Shown here piece by piece: positions 1 through 5,213 of a stretch of 8,097 bases of DNA; the first letter of the stretch is position 1, and the number at the start of each line of letters is the position of its first letter. The position numbers were made by a program, and so were the translations under genes. The DNA comes from JALOAP01 sp964632355 (GTDB taxonomy: Bacteria; Chloroflexota; Dehalococcoidia; Tepidiformales; Tepidiformaceae). The notes beneath the pieces are model-generated. The model saw nothing but the letters and a program-made list of their open reading frames with translations. It was not told the origin of the DNA and did not search any database. The stretch is taken from the NCBI GenBank assembly GCA_964632355.1, contig CAZWBW010000113.1, forward strand, positions 1 to 8,097. Direction: 5' to 3'.

Positions 1-258
1 GGCGTTGCGCTGCTGGTAGTCCAGGAACACGTCGCGGACGCGCTGGACGTCGGAGGCGTCGACGCCGAGGCCGGGCCGTCCGAGCAGCCCACCGCCCCAG
101 CTATCGACAGCGTCGAAGCCGATGGGTCGCAGGAGCACCCGCTGGCGCGAGAACCCGGGTGTGTTTGCGTTGGCGATGTTGTGGGCGGCGATATCGACCG
201 CGAGCTGGTGCGCACGAAGCGCTTTGACCGCGGTATCGAGTCCGATTGAGAGTCCCAT
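1..258 (-). CDS. flgK: Hook-associated protein FlgK (HAP1), N-terminal 86 residues; 3' end outside window
   Basis: Only the first 86 codons are present. FlgK forms the first junction zone between hook and filament. The translation begins MGLSIGLDTAVKALRAHQLA and continues VDIAAHNIANANTPGFSRQR (about 21-40), the FlgK signature, in which 'NTPGFSRQ' distinguishes it from the rod proteins. Further along are LLGRPGLGVDASDVQRVRDV and FLDYQQRNA, matching the family 'GxGV...i-x-R-x-rD-x-fL-x-x-Q-x-R'. The ATG is preceded by an AGGAGA site and lies 7 bases after flgN, the gene of its chaperone. The frame is open to base 1, so it continues beyond the window, where flgL would be expected. Confidence 0.95.
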   Translation of the reverse strand, partial: MGLSIGLDTAVKALRAHQLAVDIAAHNIANANTPGFSRQRVLLRPIGFDAVDSWGGGLLGRPGLGVDASDVQRVRDVFLDYQQRNA

Positions 259-261
259 CGT

Positions 262-267
262 TCTCCT
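262..267 (-). promoter_or_regulatory. Ribosome binding site of flgK
   Basis: AGGAGA on the minus strand ends 3 bases before the ATG at 258 and overlaps the flgN stop. It fixes the flgK start. Confidence 0.65.
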
Positions 268-745
268 ACGCGCTGCGGGATACGATGCCGCGCGCCTGGT
301 GCAGCTCCTGGCGGCCGGCCGAACCGTAGGTGGGCGACGAGAGGCCCGCCAGCAGGGAGAGCCACCGCTCGCGGAGCCTGACCGCGTTCAGGATGAGCCG
401 GGCGTTCTCTTCCTGTGCTTCGCGGAGGCGTTCTGCCTGCGCGAGCAGCCGTTCACGCGCCTCGCCAACCCCTTCCACGCCGAGACTATCGGCAAGCGGC
501 ACAAGGTCAGCGAGCGATTCGAAGTGACCAAGACGTGACGTTATCTCCTCGCGAACGGTATCGAGCGCATCGATCTCGTTCGCGACGGCGAGCATGCGTT
601 CGCCCACGGTGTTCATCGCGTCGTAGTCGGAGTGGATGATCGCGCGCTGTTCGGCGAACGCGAGGTTTACCAGTTCCGTGAGCGAGCGCTCCTGGTCGAG
701 CAGGACGTTGAGGAGCTGTTCGAGGAGGTCGACCTGTGTGCTCAT
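266..745 (-). CDS. flgN: Flagellar export chaperone FlgN
   Basis: This 159-residue protein is almost entirely alpha-helical with long amphipathic helices, for example LLEQLLNVLLDQERSLTELV (7-26). FlgN chaperones the hook-filament junction proteins FlgK and FlgL to the export gate, where it contacts FlhA. The C-terminal pattern NAVRLRERWLSLLAGL followed by SPTYGSAGR (about 120-145) matches the 'N-x-x-L...tY-x-x-x-G' ending of FlgN/YvyG proteins that holds the substrate-binding segment. Position between flgM and flgK is the conserved flgM-flgN-flgK order. The start is 2 bases after the flgM stop, with no clear ribosome site, so it is probably translated by coupling. Confidence 0.92.
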   Translation of the reverse strand: MSTQVDLLEQLLNVLLDQERSLTELVNLAFAEQRAIIHSDYDAMNTVGERMLAVANEIDALDTVREEITSRLGHFESLADLVPLADSLGVEGVGEARERLLAQAERLREAQEENARLILNAVRLRERWLSLLAGLSSPTYGSAGRQELHQARGIVSRSA

Positions 746-747
746 GG

Positions 748-1056
748 CTAATCGAAGGTGCCGGTCGCGGCCAGGCGCGTGGCAATCAGGTATGCGTCGA
801 CCTCGTAGGTCCCGTTGGCGATGGCCTCCTTGAGCGCGGCCACGTGCCTCGAGCGAACCTCGGGGGAGGCAGCGACGGCGTGGGCTGTCGCGGCCACGAT
901 GCGGCCACGGTCGGAGAGGGTGACCCGATCAAGGTGGCGGGCATCGCCGGGTTCGGCGCCAGCGCCCCGGCGATCCGCGCCTGCAACGCTGGCGGCACCC
1001 TCGCCCTGGCCGGCCTGGTTCGTGATGAGTGGGTTGACGTTATCGATCCGCGTCAT
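748..1056 (-). CDS. flgM: Anti-sigma-28 factor FlgM
   Basis: The protein has 102 residues. FlgM binds FliA and blocks late gene expression until it is exported through the completed hook-basal body. The N-terminal 40 residues are Gly/Ala-rich and probably disordered, as expected for a secreted anti-sigma factor. The FliA-binding half shows DRVTLSDRGR (43-52), the conserved 'V-x-LS' start, then PEVRSRHVAALKEAIANGTY (65-84) and VDAYLIATRL, matching the family pattern 'vR-x-x-kV-x-x-Lk-x-aI-x-x-GtY-x-vd-x-x-x-iA'. A strong AGGAGGT site precedes it. The stop is 2 bases before flgN. It is slightly longer than many FlgM proteins because of the N-terminal extension. Confidence 0.93.
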   Translation of the reverse strand: MTRIDNVNPLITNQAGQGEGAASVAGADRRGAGAEPGDARHLDRVTLSDRGRIVAATAHAVAASPEVRSRHVAALKEAIANGTYEVDAYLIATRLAATGTFD

Positions 1057-1064
1057 CGTCGAGT

Positions 1065-1071
1065 ACCTCCT
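1065..1071 (-). promoter_or_regulatory. Strong ribosome binding site of flgM, overlapping the flgG stop
   Basis: AGGAGGT on the minus strand lies 8 bases before the flgM ATG and covers two bases of the flgG TAG stop. It gives the anti-sigma gene its own efficient initiation site. Confidence 0.75.
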
Positions 1072-1816
1072 AGCGGGTCAGGTTGGTCGCGAGGGCGAGC
1101 ATTTCGTCCCCGACCTGGAAGGACTTGAGCGACGCCTGGTAGGCGCGCTGAGCGATCAGCATCGTGGTGAACTCCTCGGCGAGCTCGACGTTGGAGCCTT
1201 CGAGGAAGCCGGGCAGCAGGCCAGCGAACTCACCGCTTCCCGGTTCGACGACGGTCGGTGCGCCACTGTTCGCGGTCTCGCGGTAGAGCCCGTCGCCAAT
1301 CTGTTCGAGGCCCTGCGGGTTCGCGAACCGGACCAGGGTGAGCTGGCCGATCGTCTGCGGCTGGCCGCTTTCGTCCACGGCGGTGATGGCGCCCGATGCA
1401 TCGATTGCGGGCTCGCGGTGGCCGTCCGGGAGTGCGACCGGGGGCTCCAGCTGGCGCCCGCCGAGAGCGACGATGTTGCCCTCGGCATCGACATCGAGCG
1501 CACCGACACGGGTGTATACGACACTGCCGTCGAGATTGCGGACGGCGAAGAACGTGTCGGCATCGGCGAGAACAAAGTGCAGCGGGTTGTCGGTTCGCTG
1601 GAGAGCGCCCCGCGCGAACATGATGTCGCTCGTGGCCTGGGCGACGCCCAGGCGTCCTCCCCGGAGCGGGAGTGCGGGCTCCGGGGCGCCCTGGTTGAGC
1701 GGGCGGGCGCGCTTGAATCCCGCGGTATTCACGTTCGCGACGTTGTTGCCGACAACATCGATGATTGCCTGGTTGTGGATCATGCCGCTGGCTGCGGCGC
1801 TCAGGATGCTTGGCAT
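1070..1816 (-). CDS. flgG: Flagellar distal rod / hook-basal body protein FlgG (FlhP-like)
   Basis: This 248-residue protein is the second FlgE/F/G family member. NNVANVNTAGFKR at 24-36 sits at the same residue positions as the motif in the preceding protein. The C-terminus (205-248) has LEGSNVELAEEFTTMLIAQR, then AYQASLKSF and DEMLALATNL, a typical FlgG/FlgE ending. The core is more divergent than in the neighbour: the usual GDGFF is ADADTFF and the YTRDG element is YTRVGAL. The family's opening Leu-Tyr is replaced by MPSILSAAASGM. Only 4 bases separate it from the flgF stop and no good ribosome site is visible, so coupled translation is likely. It is followed by flgM rather than flgA, flgH or flgI, consistent with a flagellum without P and L rings. 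Confidence 0.92.
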   Translation of the reverse strand: MPSILSAAASGMIHNQAIIDVVGNNVANVNTAGFKRARPLNQGAPEPALPLRGGRLGVAQATSDIMFARGALQRTDNPLHFVLADADTFFAVRNLDGSVVYTRVGALDVDAEGNIVALGGRQLEPPVALPDGHREPAIDASGAITAVDESGQPQTIGQLTLVRFANPQGLEQIGDGLYRETANSGAPTVVEPGSGEFAGLLPGFLEGSNVELAEEFTTMLIAQRAYQASLKSFQVGDEMLALATNLTR

Positions 1817-1820
1817 GGGA

Positions 1821-2591
1821 TTACCGTCCGAAGCTGGCGAGCTGCGTTGTCGCCTGGTCGAGGGTGCGGTCGAGCGTGGCGAACACCGTCTGGTTGGCCT
1901 GGTAGGCGCGGTGGACGGTGAGCATGCTGGTCATTTCTTCGACCAGGCTGGAGTTCGAGCGCTCGAGATAGCCCTGCCGAACGCCACCGGGAACCGGGAC
2001 GCCAGCTGTCGCGGGGTCGACGAGCTCGAAGTAGGCCTCACCGGAGCGCTGCAGTTGCGCCGGGGTGAAGTCGACCACCTGGAGCTGCGCCACGAACTGC
2101 CCGCGGCTGGTGATGACGCCATCGGCGTTGATATCGACCGGGCCGGCAGGCAAGTTGATGCGCTGACCGTTCACGTCGAGCACGTGGTAGCCGTTCGCCG
2201 TCACAAGGTCACCGTTGGCGTCGCGGCCGAAGCGGCCATCGCGGGTGTAGTAGACCTGGCCTTCGGGCGACTGGACGGCGAAGAACCCGCGGTCGGTCGC
2301 GAGGTCGAGCTCGTTGCCGGTGGGTTGGAAGGCGCCGGCGGAGAAGTCGGTGCTGAACTCGGCGACGAAGCTCCCCGTACCGACCTGTCCGACCACGGCC
2401 GCGATGCGCGCCGGGAGCGGTGCGGGAATGGCGGACTGCCGCGAGATGAGCACGTCGGCGAACGACTGCTTCGCGGCGACCTCGCGCTTGTAGCCGACGG
2501 TGTTGGCATTGGCGATGTTGTTCGCCAGCACGTCCTGGTACTGCCAGGCCGCACCCATCGCCGAGAAGGCGGAGTAGAGTCCCTTGATCAT
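1821..2591 (-). CDS. flgF: Flagellar proximal rod / hook-basal body protein FlgF (FlhO-like)
   Basis: This 256-residue member of the FlgE/F/G family forms part of the rod that passes from the export gate to the hook. The N-terminus MIKGLYSAFSAMGAAWQYQD leads into NNIANANTVGYK (24-35), the family signature, then SFADVL, as in Firmicute FlgF/FlhO proteins. The middle contains NELDLATDRGFFAVQSPEG and YYTRDGRFGRD, the conserved rod-domain core. The C-terminus (209-256) has LERSNSSLVEEMTSML and HRAYQAN, the helix that packs with the N-terminal helix in the rod. The start at MIKGL is fixed by homology and by an AAGGGAG ribosome site about 5 bases upstream; an in-frame ATG 28 codons earlier would run inside the LPETG gene and add a non-family extension. 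Assignment as FlgF versus FlgG rests on order and N-terminal similarity. Confidence 0.93.
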   Translation of the reverse strand: MIKGLYSAFSAMGAAWQYQDVLANNIANANTVGYKREVAAKQSFADVLISRQSAIPAPLPARIAAVVGQVGTGSFVAEFSTDFSAGAFQPTGNELDLATDRGFFAVQSPEGQVYYTRDGRFGRDANGDLVTANGYHVLDVNGQRINLPAGPVDINADGVITSRGQFVAQLQVVDFTPAQLQRSGEAYFELVDPATAGVPVPGGVRQGYLERSNSSLVEEMTSMLTVHRAYQANQTVFATLDRTLDQATTQLASFGR

Positions 2592-3196
2592 GCCGCTCCC
2601 TTTCGTCGCCGCATGCCGATGAAGACGATGGCTGTGCCAACCATCACGGCAGCGGTCGAGATGATTCGTCCCCACGGGAGGCCGGGGGACGCCTGGCCGG
2701 TTTCCGGCAGCACCGAAGGTCTGATGTCGGCGCCCGGTCCTCCATCGGGGTCATCCCCAATCACGGCGAAGCGACCTGCTATAGAGCGCGTCTCGGGGAC
2801 CCTATCCACGGGGCTATCGGCAGTTCGCGCCGCGATCACGAAGAGGTTGTAGTCGTAGCGTGTCAGCCCGATGAGGCGCGTTTCGTAGGCGCCAACGCCG
2901 GACGGTTCCACGGGGATTTCGCCGATCCAGAAGCCGCTCCCATCGGGCGCGATCATCCAGCCTTCGTAGCTCACGCCTTCGGTTGGCGGCAGGTTCTTCA
3001 CCTCCACACGGGCATATGCCTCAGCGAAGCTGAACTCGAGGACACCCTCGGCGTCTTCCGGCCCGAAGTTCGAGATGCCTTCCAGGTAGGTGAGTTTCAC
3101 GAGCTGCGGCACGCCGTTCGCCCGGGCCTGCGAGGCGAGCGGGCCGGCTCCAATGGCCAGGAAGGCGACGAACGCGGCAATCCAGGCGTAGCGCAT
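2588..3196 (-). CDS. Secreted protein with LPETG sortase sorting signal, in flagellar operon
   Basis: The protein has 202 residues. A signal peptide is clear: basic MRYAW, a hydrophobic core through about residue 20, and a likely cleavage after ARA at 26. The exported domain (about 27-148) contains YEGWMIAPDGSGFWIGEIPV and YDYNLFVIAARTADSPVD, ending near GRFAVI. This pattern loosely recalls the extracellular domain of RskA-type anti-sigma proteins. A Pro/Gly/Asp spacer follows, then LPETG at 163-167, a hydrophobic stretch at about 177-195 and the basic tail RRRK at 196-199. Together these make a textbook cell-wall sorting signal, so a sortase probably links the protein to the envelope. Start choice: the ATG shares one base with the preceding TGA and directly precedes the signal peptide; longer upstream starts would run antiparallel in composition to a signal peptide and overlap the SwrB-like gene. 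The stop overlaps flgF as ATGA. Function unknown. Confidence 0.88.
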   Translation of the reverse strand: MRYAWIAAFVAFLAIGAGPLASQARANGVPQLVKLTYLEGISNFGPEDAEGVLEFSFAEAYARVEVKNLPPTEGVSYEGWMIAPDGSGFWIGEIPVEPSGVGAYETRLIGLTRYDYNLFVIAARTADSPVDRVPETRSIAGRFAVIGDDPDGGPGADIRPSVLPETGQASPGLPWGRIISTAAVMVGTAIVFIGMRRRKGAA

Positions 3197-3486
3197 CACC
3201 GAACCACCCCCTGGCGCCGCAGCATGAGGCGCACTTCGTCTTCGCTGCGGTTGAGCCGCCGGGCGAGCGCCGAAACGTCGACCGGGACCTGGCGAACCGG
3301 GGTAGCCGCCGCGCGCGTGCCACTCTGCGCTGGCCGCGGCGCGGGCAGCTGGCGGACCGGGGTCGCGGCGGGCGCCGCGGAACTGCGGACCGCCCGGCGC
3401 AGGCGCTGAACTTCGGCGTAGAGGTAGGTAAGCGCGCCGAGGCAAATGAGCTGCGAGACGGCGAGAAGCGCGATGGCGTCGGTCAT
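3196..3486 (-). CDS. SwrB/DUF6115-like small membrane protein with repeat linker
   Basis: The protein has 96 residues. Residues 4-22 form one transmembrane helix (AIALLAVSQLICLGALTYL), followed by a short basic coiled-coil-like segment (YAEVQRLRRAVR). A Pro/Ala/Arg linker (about 35-69) holds two copies of AATPVRQ(L/V)P exactly 20 residues apart (40-48 and 60-68). The C-terminal segment 70-95 contains DVSALARRLNRSEDEVRLML, a helix-turn-helix-like pattern. This layout and the position directly after the sigma-28 gene match SwrB of Bacillus and the DUF6115-type proteins of Firmicutes, which end in a similar 'ARKLG-x-x-E-x-x-L-L' element. SwrB promotes assembly of the export apparatus and hook-basal body; the same role here is an inference from architecture and position, not from clear sequence identity. 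The stop shares one base with the next start (TGATG). Confidence 0.82.
   Translation of the reverse strand: MTDAIALLAVSQLICLGALTYLYAEVQRLRRAVRSSAAPAATPVRQLPAPRPAQSGTRAAATPVRQVPVDVSALARRLNRSEDEVRLMLRRQGVVR
3287..3370. repeat. Two 24-base imperfect direct repeats, 60-base period, within the SwrB-like gene
   Basis: The units 3287-3310 and 3347-3370 match at about 19 of 24 positions, sharing the core CTGGCG-ACCGGGGT on the plus strand. They encode the duplicated AATPVRQ(L/V)P peptide. The period of exactly 20 codons suggests an internal duplication of the linker. Confidence 0.6.
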
Positions 3487-3490
3487 GTTG

Positions 3491-3498
3491 CTCCTCCT
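3491..3498 (-). promoter_or_regulatory. Ribosome binding site of the SwrB-like gene, overlapping the fliA stop
   Basis: AGGAGGAG on the minus strand lies 4 bases before the ATG at 3486 and includes two bases of the fliA TAG stop (3497-3499). The strong match decides this start. Confidence 0.8.
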
Positions 3499-4234
3499 AG
3501 GCCGCCCGTTCGCGTTCGAGCCGTGCCCGCAAGCGGCTCAGTGCCCGCCCGTGGAGCTGGCACACGCGCGATTCGGAGATGTCGAGGATCTGGGCGATCT
3601 CCTTCATCGTCATCTCGTCCTTGTAGTAGAGGCTGACAATAAGGAGCTCCCGCTCGGGCAGCGTCTTGATGGCGGACGCGAGCGCCTCCACCATCTGCGC
3701 CTTCTCCATGCGGAGGGTGAAGTCCTCCTCGTTCGGGTCGGGAGGCAACTCGGTGTACCCGGAGCCCTCGTCGTCGGTGCGGTCGACAAGCCCGTCGAGC
3801 GAGACGGTGACCCAGCTCGAATCGATGAGCATGGCGTCGTACTGCTCACGGGTCATGCCCATGGCGCGAGCCAGCTCCTGGTCGGTGGGTTCGCGGCCGA
3901 GCTGCGCGGTCAGTTCGCGGGTGACCTGGTCGAGCTTCTTCACCTTTTGGCGAACGGACCGGGGCAGCCGGTCGAGCGACCGGAGCGCATCGATGATCGA
4001 GCCGCGGATGCGGCTGATCGCGTAGGTTTCGAACTTGACGCCCTTGGTGTCGTCGAAGCGGTCGAGCGCCTCGATGAGGCCGATGGTGCCGTAGCTCAGG
4101 ATGTCCTCGTAGTCGAGGATGGACGGCAGGCCGATAGCAAGGCGGCCGACCACGTACTTCACAAGCGGCGCGTACTGGCGGAGCGCGGCTTCGCGATCGG
4201 CCGGGACGGCTCGCGCCTCACTGGCAAGCGCCAT
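3497..4234 (-). CDS. fliA: Flagellar sigma factor FliA / sigma-28 (SigD)
   Basis: This 245-residue alternative sigma factor directs RNA polymerase to late flagellar and chemotaxis promoters. Region 2 (about 16-88) contains LVKYVVGRLAIGLPS, DYEDILSYGTIGLIEALDRF and the -10-recognising stretch GVKFETYAISRIRGSIIDAL. Region 3 (about 89-145) starts with RSLDRLPRSVRQKVKKLDQ, a FliA/SigD/WhiG signature. Region 4 (about 178-238) carries LPERELLIVSLYYKDEMTMK and the helix-turn-helix EIAQILDISESRVCQLHGRA that reads the -35 element. Length is typical and all regions are intact. The start is set by a strong GAGGAGGG site 6 bases upstream. The gene for its likely anti-sigma factor, FlgM, is in the same operon about 2.4 kb downstream, so sigma and inhibitor would be co-transcribed. 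The sporulation-type relative WhiG is less likely in this context. Confidence 0.97.
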   Translation of the reverse strand: MALASEARAVPADREAALRQYAPLVKYVVGRLAIGLPSILDYEDILSYGTIGLIEALDRFDDTKGVKFETYAISRIRGSIIDALRSLDRLPRSVRQKVKKLDQVTRELTAQLGREPTDQELARAMGMTREQYDAMLIDSSWVTVSLDGLVDRTDDEGSGYTELPPDPNEEDFTLRMEKAQMVEALASAIKTLPERELLIVSLYYKDEMTMKEIAQILDISESRVCQLHGRALSRLRARLERERAA

Positions 4235-4240
4235 AGGGGT

Positions 4241-4248
4241 CCCTCCTC
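4241..4248 (-). promoter_or_regulatory. Strong ribosome binding site of fliA
   Basis: GAGGAGGG on the minus strand lies 6 bases before the fliA ATG, within the longest non-coding gap of the window (4235-4254). No promoter-like or hairpin sequence is evident in that 20-base gap. Confidence 0.8.
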
Positions 4249-4254
4249 AGGGCG

Positions 4255-4518
4255 TTACTCATCGTTACCGTCCTCATCCGGTTGCTCGTCCTCGGAGTCC
4301 GGGTCTGGCGGTGACTGCGGCTCCGGAAGGCCGACGTTCAGCACCGCTTCGGCACCAATTGCCAGGACGGCGAACAGCACGAACACGAACACGGCGCGCA
4401 GCATGACGAGGTCGAACGAGAACCCCGCCCGCTGGCCGAGCCATGCACTCACAACGGCGACGGCGACAGCGAAGTAGATTCCGTAGCGCACCACCACGAA
4501 GGGCGGCACCGGGCTCAT
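4255..4518 (-). CDS. Small two-helix membrane protein with acidic C-terminal tail, unknown function
   Basis: I do not recognise a family for this 87-residue protein. Two hydrophobic segments are visible, about residues 7-26 (VVVRYGIYFAVAVAVVSAWL) and about 38-61 (VMLRAVFVFVLFAVLAIGAE). They are joined by a short loop, GQRAGFSFD. The last 20 or so residues, after PEPQSPPDPDSEDEQ, are proline-, Asp- and Glu-rich, giving a strongly acidic tail that should be soluble and probably disordered. The start codon overlaps the pilZ stop in an ATGA arrangement, so translation is probably coupled to the c-di-GMP receptor, and fliA follows after 20 bases. It is real rather than spurious: it fills the operon exactly, overlaps precisely, and has a coherent membrane-protein composition. 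A role near the export gate or motor is only a guess from position. Confidence 0.8.
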   Translation of the reverse strand: MSPVPPFVVVRYGIYFAVAVAVVSAWLGQRAGFSFDLVMLRAVFVFVLFAVLAIGAEAVLNVGLPEPQSPPDPDSEDEQPDEDGNDE

Positions 4519-5213
4519 AGCTGGCCCCTCCGGCGCATCTCGAGCTGCCGGCGCATCAGGAAGCGCGCAATCCTGTCGCGGTCCGCTCGCGAGATATCGG
4601 AGAAGACGCAGTGAATGCGGTAGTTCCGGTTCCCGGGCGGAGGTGGATCAACGGCGACGACGCGCATGCGCGCCTTGATTTCGCCGCACAGGGGCAGGTC
4701 GAGGTGAATGCCGAGCCAGTCGCCCACGGTGGCACGCGTCTTCGAACTCAGGCAGACGCCGCCTTCGCTCAGGTCGACGACCGTGCAGGCGAGCGACGTC
4801 TCGGGGTCCGCCTCCAGGGATTCGCGATCGAGCACCAGGCGGTACACCGAGATCGGCTGGAGCGCGGTGCTCAGGCGGAAGTAGCTGCGGCGGTCGCTGT
4901 CTTCGATCCCGGCGGGGATGGCCAGGAGCTGGTGTTGCCCGTCGGCGGAGGTGCCGCGCACTTCGGTTGCGAAGCGCCAGCGCCGCCCGCGAAAGAAGTA
5001 TTCGCAGCGGACAACAGCGCTGGGGGGCAGGGGGCGCTGGCGGAGCCGCTGCATCGGGACGAGCACGACAAGCCGCTCATCGTTCACGTCTTCGACACGG
5101 GTAGCCAGGGTCTCCACACCGTCTCCTGTCTGCACCTGGATCCGAAGGGGAAGGCCCGGGAGCAGACCCTGGGCCCGGTACGGATTCTCACGCGCTTGCG
5201 ACAAGGCGCCCAT
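4515..5213 (-). CDS. YcgR-like PilZ-domain c-di-GMP receptor (flagellar brake)
   Basis: This 232-residue protein has the two-domain YcgR layout: a beta-rich N-terminal flagellar-brake-type domain (about 15-100) and a C-terminal PilZ domain (about 105-220). PilZ domains bind cyclic di-GMP. Both binding motifs are present: RxxxR as R109-SYF-R113 in DRRSYFRLS, and (D/N)xSxxG as D147-L-S149-E-G-G152 in VVDLSEGGVCLSS. It should therefore be a working c-di-GMP receptor. By analogy with YcgR and FlgZ it probably slows or steers the motor when c-di-GMP is high. The start ATG is preceded by AGGGGTCAGGACC and lies 26 bases inside the end of flhF. Its stop overlaps the next start as ATGA. A PilZ gene in this part of the cluster is common in Firmicutes, but there flhG usually separates it from flhF. 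The symbols ycgR or flgZ could apply; I leave the field empty. Confidence 0.92.
   Translation of the reverse strand: MGALSQARENPYRAQGLLPGLPLRIQVQTGDGVETLATRVEDVNDERLVVLVPMQRLRQRPLPPSAVVRCEYFFRGRRWRFATEVRGTSADGQHQLLAIPAGIEDSDRRSYFRLSTALQPISVYRLVLDRESLEADPETSLACTVVDLSEGGVCLSSKTRATVGDWLGIHLDLPLCGEIKARMRVVAVDPPPPGNRNYRIHCVFSDISRADRDRIARFLMRRQLEMRRRGQL

Noticed and set aside
815..1921. Plus-strand open frame of 368 codons
   Set aside because: It is antisense to flgM and flgG, has no family signature and no ribosome site in context; a GC-driven shadow.
2592..2675. In-frame upstream start adding 28 residues to FlgF
   Set aside because: The extension runs inside the LPETG gene, is His/Arg-rich and unlike any FlgF N-terminus. 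The MIKGL start has an AAGGGAG site and an ATGA overlap.
1338..2852. Long plus-strand open frame of 504 codons
   Set aside because: It lies antisense to flgF, flgG and the LPETG gene, which all have clear family motifs. Its translation is Arg/Ala/Ser/Gly-rich without recognisable domains, as expected of GC-rich antisense frames.
3197..3445. In-frame upstream extension of the LPETG protein by 83 codons
   Set aside because: It overlaps the SwrB-like gene in another frame and would bury the signal peptide inside the protein. The ATG at 3196 gives a proper signal peptide and a TGATG coupling.
4235..4254. Possible promoter or terminator before fliA
   Set aside because: The gap is only 20 bases, holds the ribosome site, and shows no hairpin or sigma-28-like hexamers.
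3446..4477. Plus-strand open frame of 343 codons
   Set aside because: It is antisense to fliA, whose protein is unmistakable. The translation looks like a mirrored composition of the sigma gene.
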